From the NCBI GenBank assembly GCA_904377855.1, contig CAJFGS010000005.1, positions 1 to 64,000 of the forward strand: a DNA stretch of 64,000 nt. The letters are read 5' to 3'. Shown piece after piece: positions 1 to 7,208 of this stretch (position 1 is its first letter; each line of letters begins with the position of its first letter). The position numbers were made by a program, and so were the translations under genes. A model generated the notes under the pieces. It ran no database searches, had not been told where the DNA came from, and was given only the letters and a program-made list of their open reading frames with translations. Source of the stretch: Candidatus Avimonas merdigallinarum (GTDB taxonomy: Bacteria; Bacillota; Clostridia; Oscillospirales; Acutalibacteraceae).

Positions 1-161
1 CGCTGCAGCAGTATTCAATTTTGTCTTTTAAGTGACACCTCCCATCATTCGACAGATTTTTCGCTGGCTATCAAGGTTGGAAAAGGAATTGAATAGGCAA
101 CGACAAACGCTGAAACCCTTGAAAACACTGGGTTTTTCCGTTTGTCCTTATTATACCGTAA

Positions 162-386
162 GGGCACAGCTGTGCTTCACTTCTTCTTGCAAACGGCGTG
201 CCGCTCAAGCAAATTCAAGAGTGGCTCGGACACAGTGATTTTTCCACTACGGCAAATATTTACGCCCACCTTGATTACAGTTCTAAGCTGTCGTCGGCGC
301 AGGCAATGGTTAGCGGAATGGCACTGCCAGAGACCGTGAATTTTGGCAGTAAGTGGGAGACAGTAGCAGAAAAATGCAGAAAATAA
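162..386 (+). pseudogene. Tyrosine recombinase (integrase) C-terminal remnant
   Basis: The frame ending at the TAA at 384-386 reads HSCASLLLANGVPLKQIQ, then a WLGHSDFSTTANIYAHLDY stretch. This is the C-terminal catalytic end of a Tn916/phage-type tyrosine recombinase, carrying the His of the HxxR region, the later LGH and the YAHLDY-type tail with the active tyrosine. An in-frame TAA at 159-161 comes just before it, and no upstream sequence encodes the core-binding domain or the first catalytic Arg. It is therefore a 5'-truncated fragment of about 74 residues, not a gene. It points toward tRNA-Ser 117 bp away, the usual place of an integrase beside its attachment site. I am confident of the family and of the truncation. 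The parent element is unknown. Confidence 0.8.
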
Positions 387-503
387 AGAGAAAAGCTGTT
401 CTTTCCAAAACTATGGAAAGAACAGCTGAAAATCGGGTGATTTTTGGTGTGGGCATAAAAAAGAAAAAAATCCAGAAACCCGCATGGTTACTGGATTTTT
501 CAA

Positions 504-592
504 TGGCGGAAGCGGTGGGATTCGAACCCACGAGCCCGTGAAGGCTACCTGATTTCGAGTCAGGCCCGTTATGACCACTTCGATACGCTTCC
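504..592 (-). tRNA. tRNA-Ser (anticodon CGA)
   Basis: On the minus strand a GGAAGCG acceptor arm at 586-592 pairs with CGCTTCC at 508-514. The anticodon stem CCTGA/TCAGG encloses the loop CTCGAAA, giving anticodon CGA (reads UCG). There is a long class II variable arm and a GGTTCGAATCC T-loop. Discriminator G and an encoded CCA are at 504-507. It would be transcribed leftward, probably from the promoter at 819-847, through a partial second copy of its own 5' half. Confidence 0.95.
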
Positions 593-750
593 GTATATGT
601 CAGCCCGCCATTTTCCTGATGTTTTTTGCAAAGAAAAAACTTTTGGAAAGAACTGACGGAAAGAACAGCAAAATATTCGGTTTTTCGAACTGCGTGACCC
701 CGCATAAACACTGGATTCTCAGCGGACGAAAATGACACTAATCCAAAAAA

Positions 751-791
751 TTTCGAGTCAGGCCCGTTATGACCACTTCGATACCGCTCCA
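751..791 (-). repeat. Duplicated 5' half of tRNA-Ser (att-like direct repeat)
   Basis: Positions 751-784 are identical over 34 bp to 553-586 inside the intact tRNA-Ser. They cover the D-arm through the anticodon loop. The copy then diverges: its 5' acceptor strand reads GGAGCGG instead of GGAAGCG, and it has no 3' half, running into TTTTTTGGATTAG on the minus strand. With the integrase remnant on the other side of the tRNA, this fits a left-over attachment core after integration and loss of an element. A tandem tRNA duplication with deletion is the alternative. Confidence 0.7.
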
Positions 792-818
792 TATATTCTA
801 CTGCTGTTTTGCCTGTCT

Positions 819-847
819 ATTATAGGGCAGCGGCCGCTGTTTGTCAA
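819..847 (-). promoter_or_regulatory. Sigma-A promoter for tRNA-Ser
   Basis: Minus strand TTGACA (842-847) and TATAAT (819-824) are separated by exactly 17 bp, a perfect consensus. It lies about 30 bp upstream of the truncated tRNA-Ser copy, so the intact tRNA at 504-592 is probably read from here as a longer precursor. Confidence 0.8.
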
Positions 848-1072
848 CCACTTCCGCCCATTTTTCCATCCTACGGATACCGCCCGCTTTCTGCGGTTTC
901 CCGGAAATCATGCGCAGAACTCCCATTGCTGGCTGGAAACAGTTTCTTTTTAAAATATTGTATATAATATCAGTTAATGCGAATAATAAACACAAATTGT
1001 GAACATAGGACACATGGTGAGGAAATTGCATCAGCTGCAATGGTATACTTGCCAGATAGGGGGTGCCAACAA
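848..1072. other. Intergenic, no gene seen
   Basis: This is an AT-richer stretch with a TATAAT-like box near 963-968 and a TATACT near 1044-1049 ahead of the XRE gene. Neither has a well spaced -35. I see no coding sequence. Together with 593-750 it looks like decayed mobile-element DNA. Confidence 0.4.
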
Positions 1073-1525
1073 ATGCGGTTTTGTGATCGCTTGCGGGAAC
1101 AGCGGAAACGGATGGATATGACGCAGGAGCAAGTCGCAAAAAGCCTCAATATTGTCCGTTCCACCTACGCTTACTATGAAACCGGCAAGACCTGTCCCGA
1201 TTTTTCCACTGTTGTCCGGCTGGCCCATTTGTTCAACGTGACCACCGACTACCTATTGGACGCCAACGCGCCGGATCCGCAATTTTCGGACAATTCCAAC
1301 GCCTATTCGCCTTCCCGGCAGAAAGCAATACGCGGCGAATGGTCCCTAAGGGAATCCGAGCAAAAGCTGGTCATGGCGTTCCGCTACCTCGATAAGGATA
1401 CGCAGGCCAGCTTCCTGCGTGCGATAGAGAAGGCCGCCACCGACCAGTATGAGCAGCGCCGGACCAGCCGTCAGAAAAAAAACGGCGCAAAAAAAGGCGC
1501 GGAGGCCAAAGAAACCACGGAATAA
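1073..1525 (+). CDS. XRE-family transcriptional regulator
   Basis: This 150-residue protein starts with an HTH_XRE domain (about residues 1-62: RLREQRKRMDMTQEQVAKSL, then STYAYYETGKTCPDFSTVVRLAHLFNV and TDYLL). That is the phage-repressor/SinR fold, which binds operator DNA as a dimer. The rest is a short linker, a helical segment rich in acidic and Lys residues, and a Lys/Arg-rich tail (RRTSRQKKNGAKKG). The start at 1073 follows AGGGGG at a good distance; an in-frame upstream extension lacks an RBS. The gene lies beside the integrase scar and is probably cargo or a control gene of that element. Targets are unknown. Confidence 0.8.
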   Translation: MRFCDRLREQRKRMDMTQEQVAKSLNIVRSTYAYYETGKTCPDFSTVVRLAHLFNVTTDYLLDANAPDPQFSDNSNAYSPSRQKAIRGEWSLRESEQKLVMAFRYLDKDTQASFLRAIEKAATDQYEQRRTSRQKKNGAKKGAEAKETTE

Positions 1526-1584
1526 TCCCTTTTATCGCCTTTTTGTTCATAACCGCCCGCCGGCGGGCAATAACGGCTGCCTTT

Positions 1585-1620
1585 GGGGCGCCTTCCTTAC
1601 GGAGGGCGCCCCAAGCTTTT
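1585..1620 (+). terminator. Rho-independent terminator-like hairpin after the XRE gene
   Basis: GGGGCGCCTTCC (1585-1596) pairs with GGAGGGCGCCCC (1601-1612) across a TTAC loop and is followed by AAGCTTTT. The U tract is weak. Confidence 0.55.
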
Positions 1621-1817
1621 GATACAGCTCGTCCATAATGCACGAATGGCATTTTAGCGCCAAAATCCGATGTTCGCTGCACCGCATGGGCTTAGCATTG
1701 CAGATTATATATCCGTGCGCCCGTGCCCCCGCGCACCGGCAAATTTTATAGGATAGCCGTGCCCGTTTTTCTGGAGCCCATCAATAAAGCGGTTTTTCTG
1801 CCTCGGCCAGCGCCGGT

Positions 1818-2693
1818 TTACCCGTTGTATACCTCAATTTCACTTTCATAATATTGTTCCTGAAAGCGGACGGCTTCCGATATTTTCTTAGGATTATAAT
1901 GGAATCCTTCCGGCGCGGCGACCAGCTTATCTTCCACGTCGTTGCGGCGGTGAACGATGCCGATAATACGAGCCGTGTATTCTTCAACCGGAACTTCCAC
2001 CCCAAGCAGATACACATCGAGCTCTTCCCCATCACCGCCCAACACATGCGGTATGTGCCCATAATTGACTGGATAGGGGAGGCCCGGGCGCTCCGGGTGG
2101 ATGCTCCCGATCGGCCTGTCTATTTTTATATCAACGGTTTTCCCGAGATAGGATTTTACAAGAGCTTTTCTCAGGGTGTAGACGATAAAGTCATGTTTCC
2201 CCTTGAGATATTTCTCCCTGCCATTCTCAGCGGGGGCTTGCAGGGCCAGGGATACTTTTAGAGCTTCATATTCTTTTGCAGCCGAAGGCGTGCTGTTCAG
2301 ATACTCTCTGAAGTTTACGTAATTTATCCAATCCATACTATTTGTAAGGACAACGTGGATGAAGTGGGTTTGCAAGTCTCCGGTACCTTCATAAAAACTG
2401 CCCGATGCAAATAGCAGCTGATCCCCAAAATCCGGCTTTGCCCTGTAATAAAAGCCAGCGTCTTTGAGCTCTCTTTCAAAGGCAAGGATGTCATGAAAAT
2501 CGTCAACGGCAAGCGCGATATCAATTATCGGTTTTGCCTTTATGGAAGGTACCGAGGTGCTCCCCACGTGCTGAATGTCTTTTATGACATTGCCCAATAT
2601 CCGTTTCAAACGAGAAATGGTATCCTGCGCTTCCAGTTCCCAATCCTTTTCGTGTTCGCACAGTTTTACCGTTCCTCGTTTTAATCCAATCAT
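1818..2693 (-). CDS. GrpB-family nucleotidyltransferase fused to small inorganic pyrophosphatase-like domain
   Basis: The 291-residue protein has two recognisable parts. Residues about 1-175 are a GrpB/UPF0157 domain: HVGSTSVPSIKAKPIIDIAL is the family signature, and the fold is nucleotidyltransferase-like. Residues about 183-291 look like the small Firmicutes inorganic-pyrophosphatase family (DRPIGS, YPVNYGHIP, GDGEELDVYLLGV, RRNDVEDKLVA). Acidic residues in the GDGEELD and NDVEDK segments would be metal ligands. One reading frame joins both halves without a break. The start at 2693 has GGAGG seven bases upstream and overlaps the stop of the broken NUDIX gene (ATGA). A transferase that releases pyrophosphate paired with an enzyme that destroys it would be chemically sensible, but no substrate can be named. 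Confidence 0.8.
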   Translation of the reverse strand: MIGLKRGTVKLCEHEKDWELEAQDTISRLKRILGNVIKDIQHVGSTSVPSIKAKPIIDIALAVDDFHDILAFERELKDAGFYYRAKPDFGDQLLFASGSFYEGTGDLQTHFIHVVLTNSMDWINYVNFREYLNSTPSAAKEYEALKVSLALQAPAENGREKYLKGKHDFIVYTLRKALVKSYLGKTVDIKIDRPIGSIHPERPGLPYPVNYGHIPHVLGGDGEELDVYLLGVEVPVEEYTARIIGIVHRRNDVEDKLVAAPEGFHYNPKKISEAVRFQEQYYESEIEVYNG

Positions 2694-3062
2694 TGCTTAT
2701 CCTCCAAACGGCAATCCCGTTTATAGGGGGCCGTGCGGTTTGCGCCCCATTCCAATTTCTTGGCCGCTTCCTCATATGGCAGCCAAACGCGCCCGGCCTG
2801 TTCCGGGGAAAGGGAGCCTCGTATATCTCCATGGCACGCAAACCCAAAACGCACCCAGGTATTGCTAAGCCTCCTTATTCCCGTGCGGACGAGGCTCTTC
2901 GGATATTGCCGCAGCAGGAATACGGTGCCCAATCCGTTTACCCGGCTGCACGCCGCCGCCTTCAAAGGCTTCTCGCTGCGCTGCTTTTAACGGTGTTTCA
3001 GAATCTTTGCCCCCGGCTATGGATTGCCATTGGCCGAAACCGGCACGGTGAAACGCGCGGCA
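2690..3062 (-). pseudogene. Frameshifted NUDIX hydrolase
   Basis: Two minus-strand frames together give one NUDIX protein. From 3062 the first frame reads FGQWQSIAGGKDSETPLKAA then QREAFEGGGV, a NUDIX box that lacks one residue in the glycine part and has Gly in place of a metal-binding Glu (REAFEG instead of REAFEE). Near 2955 the similarity moves to another frame, with SRVNGLGTVFLLRQYPKS and later LSPEQAGRVWLPYEEA and KKLEWGANRTA, the usual C-terminal half of dNTP/8-oxo-dGTP-type NUDIX enzymes. No good N-terminus or start is visible before 3062. Its stop overlaps the ATG of the GrpB fusion, so the two were once coupled. Confidence 0.7.
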
Positions 3063-3266
3063 AAGGGGGAGGGCCGGCAATGATTCGAACCCATTATAAA
3101 AGCCGAAAGAAGACAACTTCCTTATGGAGCGTCCCCCTTCGGCAGCTTTTTTAAATCCCTGGGGGCCGTGCACAACGGCCCGCATCCTGCATATTTCCAG
3201 CCCTTTTCCCGATTGGCTGGCGCCCCCGGGCATTCCGCCGTGGAAGAGGGAGCGCCCCTGCGCCGC
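3063..3266. other. Intergenic with inverted repeat
   Basis: There is no gene here. AAAGCCGAA near 3098 and TTCGGCAGC before a TTTTTT run near 3138-3152 form an imperfect hairpin with a large loop. It could terminate transcription of the 182-residue gene on the minus strand or readthrough on the plus strand. Confidence 0.3.
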
Positions 3267-3815
3267 CTAGGAATTCCGGAAGCCCATATCCTCTATCGAC
3301 TGCTGGACCTCGGCGATAAACCGGCGGTACAGGGCGCTGCCTTCCCGCACAAGGCTTTCCTCTTTGGGCTTCCCGCACAGGGAGGCAAACGTTTCGCCCA
3401 CTTTTTCCTCCACCTGCCGGCCTTCCCGCACGCACAGGAAATAGAAGGAAAACGCCCCGGAACCCTGGAGGGTTTCGTAAAATTCCGGCGCATCCTTCTG
3501 CAGCGTCTCATAGAAGACGCTCTGCGCGGTCTCGGTCAGGAGGCTGTTTGGGAAGGCGGACTCGAACCCTACCTCCACCGCGAAGGCGAGGAGGATCCGC
3601 CGCTGTGTCAGCAGGGCGGGATCCTGCGCCGGGGAAGCCCCCTCGACGGCCAGCACTTCCTCCGCCATGAGCGCGCCGAACTGGCGCGCGCGGTTCAAAT
3701 TGCCGTTGGCTTTTTCCTTTTCCAGCAATTCCGCGGTTTCCTGCGAATCGTCCTTTTCCTCCGGCGGGGCGAAGTCATCGCCCATAATCTTCATGTCGCT
3801 GTCGTCGTTTCGCAT
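3267..3815 (-). CDS. Unknown protein, 182 aa, paired with TSCPD protein
   Basis: I do not recognise this protein. It is soluble and mostly helical. It opens with an acidic, low-complexity head (MRNDDSDMKIMGDDFAPPEEKDD), has no signal peptide or membrane segment, and has scattered aromatic residues in the C-terminal half (FSFYFLCVREG). The start at 3815 is chosen because GGGGG sits six bases upstream; a longer in-frame start overlapping the next gene would add a basic, Trp-rich segment that looks non-coding. It lies 58 bp downstream of the TSCPD gene in the same direction and is probably co-transcribed with it. Coding status is likely; function is unknown. Confidence 0.6.
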   Translation of the reverse strand: MRNDDSDMKIMGDDFAPPEEKDDSQETAELLEKEKANGNLNRARQFGALMAEEVLAVEGASPAQDPALLTQRRILLAFAVEVGFESAFPNSLLTETAQSVFYETLQKDAPEFYETLQGSGAFSFYFLCVREGRQVEEKVGETFASLCGKPKEESLVREGSALYRRFIAEVQQSIEDMGFRNS

Positions 3816-3873
3816 CGGTAACCCCCACCCGTCTCTTGCAGTTTCTTGTTTTGGGCCGTATGCCGGGGCTTTG

Positions 3874-4128
3874 CTATGATTTCCCCTCCAGCGCCTGCTC
3901 GATCGCTTTGGCAAGCTGATCCGGGCAGGAGGTGGATTTGAACCCGCAGCGGATGCCGGAAAGCCGCTTGACCGCTTCTTTGGCCGGCATCCCTTCCACC
4001 AGTCGGGCGACGCCCTGCGTATTGCCGCTGCACCCGCCGGTAAAACGGACGTTTTTCACCACGCCGTCCTCCAAATCAAAGGAAATCGCCTGGGAACAGA
4101 CGCCCCGCGGCCGATATTGATACGCCAT
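3874..4128 (-). CDS. TSCPD domain protein (TIGR03905 type)
   Basis: The 84-residue protein matches the TSCPD family, named for its C-terminal motif, seen here as KSTSCPDQLAKAIEQAL. Other conserved parts are the N-terminal YRPRGVCS, FTGGCSGNTQGVARLVEG and the Cys in IRCGFKSTSCPD. The domain also forms the C-terminal end of some class II ribonucleotide reductases (NrdJ), where it is thought to bind metal; small free-standing versions are common in Clostridia. Four cysteines could make a metal site. The start at 4128 follows GAGGAAAC. It lies between the PHP gene and the unknown 182-residue gene, all in one direction, so an operon is likely. Its role here is not known. Confidence 0.75.
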   Translation of the reverse strand: MAYQYRPRGVCSQAISFDLEDGVVKNVRFTGGCSGNTQGVARLVEGMPAKEAVKRLSGIRCGFKSTSCPDQLAKAIEQALEGKS

Positions 4129-4151
4129 TTTCGTTTCCTCCACGCCCGCCG

Positions 4152-4997
4152 TCAGGCATTCTGTTTTTTCAGCCGGGCTTTATAAGATAAAAGGAACTCG
4201 ACGCTCTCGTCGGGCGCCGCCGGGCTGCCCAAAGGCCTCGTCTCGGCGGAATACATGCCGTGGAAATCCGACCCGCCGGTCATGAGCAGGCCGTGCGCCT
4301 CCGCGTACGCCGCGTATTTCTGCGCCTGCTCCTCCGTGTGGCGGGGATGCCATACCTCCACCCCGTCCAGGCCCAGCGCGGTCAGCTCCTCCAGCACGTC
4401 GTCGCTGTCGTATACCGGAGGGTGGGCGAGGACGGCGATCCCGCCCGCGCTGTGGATCAATTCCAGCACGTCGCGGGTATCGGGGTATTCGGACTCCACC
4501 AGCGCGAGGCCGTGGCCCGGCGCAAACAGCTTGTCATATAATTCCCCAAAAACAGCGTCGGCATAACCCGCGTCCATGAGGGCGTGCATGATATGCTGCT
4601 TGTAAATATTGGTGCTGCCGGTGGCGCATTTCACAATCAGTTCCGGCGTAATCGGATAATACCGCATCACCTTGCGGATCATCTCGAGCGCCGCCTTTTT
4701 CCGGCTTTGCCCAATCCGGCGGCACATCCCCTCCAGCCGGTCGGGCGCGTCGCAGAGATAGCACAGCAGGTGGACCTTCCGGCCGCGCTGGGTGTCCATA
4801 GTGGAAAATTCCACCCCATGGATCACGTTGACCTGCTGGCGCTTGCCGATGATGACGGCGCGGGTCGCGCCGGCGGTCGTGTCGTGATCGGTCACCGCAA
4901 TATACGACAGGCCGCGGCGTTTGGCGATGGCGATGAGCTCTTCCAGCCCCATTGAACCATCCGAAATTTTTGTATGACAATGTAGGTCGCTTGCCAC
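4152..4997 (-). CDS. PHP-domain phosphoesterase
   Basis: The 281-residue protein carries the full set of PHP metal-binding motifs: DLHCHTKISDGS near the N-terminus, AVTDHDT around residue 35, GVEFST about residue 62, AHPPVYD about residue 200 and GSDFHG near residue 245. PHP enzymes use a three-metal centre to hydrolyse phosphoesters. This layout matches the YciV/RNase AM-like group that acts on 3',5'-nucleoside bisphosphates or short RNA 5' ends, but the exact substrate cannot be read from sequence. The start is GTG at 4997 after AGGGGG. A much longer frame upstream runs through tRNA-Gly in antisense and is not coding. It heads the PHP-TSCPD-unknown gene group. Confidence 0.85.
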   Translation of the reverse strand: MASDLHCHTKISDGSMGLEELIAIAKRRGLSYIAVTDHDTTAGATRAVIIGKRQQVNVIHGVEFSTMDTQRGRKVHLLCYLCDAPDRLEGMCRRIGQSRKKAALEMIRKVMRYYPITPELIVKCATGSTNIYKQHIMHALMDAGYADAVFGELYDKLFAPGHGLALVESEYPDTRDVLELIHSAGGIAVLAHPPVYDSDDVLEELTALGLDGVEVWHPRHTEEQAQKYAAYAEAHGLLMTGGSDFHGMYSAETRPLGSPAAPDESVEFLLSYKARLKKQNA

Positions 4998-5443
4998 TAG
5001 GATAACCCCCTGAAACTTAAAAAACCGCCTTTTCCGCAAAGGGAGGAAAGCCGTAGAACATGGAAGCGCGCCGCCCGGCGCGCTTTCCCCTTTTTTATTA
5101 TACACCCCAAAAGCTGGAAAGACAAGCCCCAAAACCCCATTCAGGCGCGGGAAGGCATTTTCCCCGCGGAAGTCCGGGGCGGCCGGCCGTGCCGCGAAAA
5201 GGGAGGTGGGCAGCCCTTTTCGCCGCCTCTGGGGGTGGGGACTGTTTTCTCCCCTCGGGGGGGGATCCGGCCGGGAAAGCGGCCTGCCGGGGAAGGAGAG
5301 GCCGCAGACAGCCTGGTGGGCATTCCCCCTCCGCGCCTCCGCGGGCCTGCCGCCGCCGTCTCCCCCCACGCGAAGGCGCGTCCTGCCCACCGCCAGGTGC
5401 GCCCAACGCCAGGTGCGCTCGCCGCAGGGGGCAAACAGAAAAA
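4998..5443. other. GC-rich intergenic stretch, no gene seen
   Basis: About 450 bp between the PHP gene and the hairpins downstream of tRNA-Gly. Frames in it are rich in Arg, Pro and Gly and have no RBS or family similarity. I see no RNA motif either. Confidence 0.4.
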
Positions 5444-5476
5444 GCGGCCGGCAACACATTGTGAGTTGCCGGCCGC
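5444..5476 (-). terminator. Terminator hairpin, copy 1 of a two-copy repeat
   Basis: GCGGCCGGCAAC (5444-5455) and GTTGCCGGCCGC (5465-5476) form a perfect 12-bp stem with a 9-base loop. On the minus strand it is followed by TTTTT. An almost identical hairpin lies at 51776-51808. Confidence 0.75.
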
Positions 5477-5561
5477 CGGTCGGGAAGGGGAATACAAAAA
5501 CGATCGGTTTAAACGCGGGCCGCTCGTTTGAACCAAAGAAGCCCTGCGGTGCGCAAATTGC

Positions 5562-5596
5562 AAGAGGCGGGAGTTCATGATGAACTCCCGCCTCTT
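5562..5596 (-). terminator. 35-bp palindrome downstream of tRNA-Gly
   Basis: AAGAGGCGGGAGTTCAT and its exact reverse complement flank a single base, starting ten bases past the tRNA 3' end. It probably marks transcript end or 3' processing. The following U tract is poor on both strands. Confidence 0.55.
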
Positions 5597-5605
5597 CTGC
5601 TGGTT

Positions 5606-5681
5606 TGGAGCGGCTTACGAGGCTCGAACTCGCTACCTCCACCTTGGCAAGGTGGCGCTCTACCAGATGAGCTAAAGCCGC
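5606..5681 (-). tRNA. tRNA-Gly (anticodon GCC)
   Basis: 76 nt on the minus strand. The acceptor GCGGCTT (5675-5681) pairs with 5610-5616. The D-arm contains AGCTCATCTGGTAGAGC. The anticodon stem CCACC/GGTGG encloses TTGCCAA, anticodon GCC. The T-arm is GAGTTCGAGCCTC and CCA is encoded at 5606-5608. Confidence 0.97.
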
Positions 5682-5712
5682 TTATCCACAGCCGTTTTTG
5701 GACTGCTTGGGT

Positions 5713-5741
5713 ATTATAGCACGGGGGGATGAAACTGTCAA
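5713..5741 (-). promoter_or_regulatory. Sigma-A promoter for tRNA-Gly
   Basis: Minus strand TTGACA (5736-5741), 17-bp spacer, TATAAT (5713-5718). Perfect consensus, with the tRNA beginning 32 bp downstream. Confidence 0.9.
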
Positions 5742-5838
5742 CCCCTTCTTTGCAAAAAGTGAAAAAAGATCCCGCGCCGGCTCCCTGCCGCACGCCGGAC
5801 GGCCGCGGCAGCAGGGGCGCCGCGAAAGGGCCGAAAAC

Positions 5839-5869
5839 GCCGCTGCGGAAAAGGCTTTCCCGCAGCGGC
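5839..5869 (-). terminator. Terminator of the hom-thrB-lysC operon
   Basis: GCCGCTGCGG (5839-5848) and CCGCAGCGGC (5860-5869) form a 10-bp stem 17 bp past the lysC stop. It is followed on the minus strand by GTTTTC. Confidence 0.7.
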
Positions 5870-5885
5870 CCCGGCGTTTCATCCC

Positions 5886-7103
5886 TTACAGCGCGAGGGG
5901 CGCGTCGAAAAACGCGGCGTGGACAATCGACACCGCGCGGTCGGCGTCCTCCTTGGCAATGAGGACCGACACCTTGATTTCGCTGGTGGAAATCATCTGG
6001 ATATTGATATTGGCGTCGGCCAGCGCCTCGAACATCCGGGCGGCGACCCCTTCGTGGGTTTCCATGCCGGCGCCGACCACCGAAATCTTCGCCACCCCGG
6101 TGTCATAGGTCAGGCTCTTGGCGCCCACCCGTTCGCAGTACTCCTTGAGGGCGGCGACCGCTTCGTCCCCCTTATCCGCCGCTACGGTGAAGGCGATGTC
6201 CTTGGTCCCGTCCCGGCCGACCGACTGCAGGATGATGTCCACGTTGATGTGCGCCTTGGCCACGCGGGAGAAGATTTTGAACGCCATCCCCGGTTCGTCC
6301 GGCACGCCGACGATCATCACCCGTGCGACGTTGGTATCCTTCGCCACGCCTTTAACCAGCATTTCTTCCATTTTGACAGCCTCCTTAACCTTGGTGCCGG
6401 GCACCCGCTTTAAACTGGAGAGCACTTCGAGCTCCACGTTGTATTTTTTCGCCATCTCCACCGACCGGTTGTTGAGGACCTGCGCGCCGAGGGTGGCCAG
6501 CTCCAGCATCTCGTCGTAGGTGATTTCCTCCAGCTTCCGGGCGCTTTCCACCTTGCGGGGATCGGCGGTGAACACGCCCTCCACATCGGTGTAGATCTGG
6601 CAGACGTCCGCCTGCATTGCCGCGGCGATGGCCACCGCGCTGGTGTCCGATCCGCCCCGGCCCAGGGTGGTCACGTCCTCCATGCGGTTGAGGCCCTGGA
6701 AGCCGGCGACCACCACGATCTTCTTCTTATCCAGCTCGGCCCGGATCCGTTCGGTGCGCACCCGCTTGATCCGTGCCGCGCTGTAATTGGAGTTGGTCTC
6801 GAACCCCGCCTGCCAGCCCAGCAGGGAAACCACCGGGAAGCCCAGCTTTTCGATCGCCATGGCCAGCAGCGCGATGGAAATCTGCTCCCCCGCGGCCAGG
6901 AGCATATCCTTCTCCCGGCGGGAGGCGCCCGGGTTGATTTCGTTCGCCTTTTCAATCAGGTCGTCGGTGGTATCCCCCTGCGCGGACACCACCACCACCA
7001 CGTCGTTGCCCTGCTTATAGGTGTCGGTGACAATCCCCGCCACATTGAATACCCGCTCGGCGTTGGCGACCGAGCTGCCGCCGAATTTCTGTACTACCAG
7101 CAT
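5886..7103 (-). CDS. lysC: Aspartate kinase
   Basis: Phosphorylates L-aspartate with ATP, the first step toward lysine, threonine and methionine. The 405-residue protein has the N-terminal kinase domain with VQKFGGSSVAN at residues 4-14, the AAGEQIS segment near 70 and GRGGSDTSAVAIA near 149. Two ACT domains follow (about 260-335 and 340-405), with VGVPDEPGMAFKIFSRVA and a second VGAGMETHEGVAARMF, where end products bind allosterically. Length is usual for the monofunctional class. It is the last gene of the leftward operon after hom and thrB and has a terminator just downstream. Neighbouring genes suggest it serves mainly the threonine branch, so threonine feedback is plausible but not shown. 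Confidence 0.96.
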   Translation of the reverse strand: MLVVQKFGGSSVANAERVFNVAGIVTDTYKQGNDVVVVVSAQGDTTDDLIEKANEINPGASRREKDMLLAAGEQISIALLAMAIEKLGFPVVSLLGWQAGFETNSNYSAARIKRVRTERIRAELDKKKIVVVAGFQGLNRMEDVTTLGRGGSDTSAVAIAAAMQADVCQIYTDVEGVFTADPRKVESARKLEEITYDEMLELATLGAQVLNNRSVEMAKKYNVELEVLSSLKRVPGTKVKEAVKMEEMLVKGVAKDTNVARVMIVGVPDEPGMAFKIFSRVAKAHINVDIILQSVGRDGTKDIAFTVAADKGDEAVAALKEYCERVGAKSLTYDTGVAKISVVGAGMETHEGVAARMFEALADANINIQMISTSEIKVSVLIAKEDADRAVSIVHAAFFDAPLAL

Positions 7104-7208
7104 TGCCGTATCAAACCTTTCCTGCTTCGTATTCTATGAAAACGCCCGTCCGCCGGGCGGGAGCCCCGTTTTTCCCTGGGGGAGGGGACGCCCTGCCGGG
7201 CGCCGGGC

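Noticed and set aside
310..792. A 160-residue minus-strand reading frame with two copies of YRSGHNGPDSK
   Set aside because: This peptide is the translation of the tRNA-Ser 5' half and its duplicate. It is a common artefact, not a protein.
3075..3110. T-loop-like GGGTTCGAATC on the minus strand
   Set aside because: The flanks do not pair as a T-stem, and no acceptor, D-arm or anticodon arm fits. Chance match.
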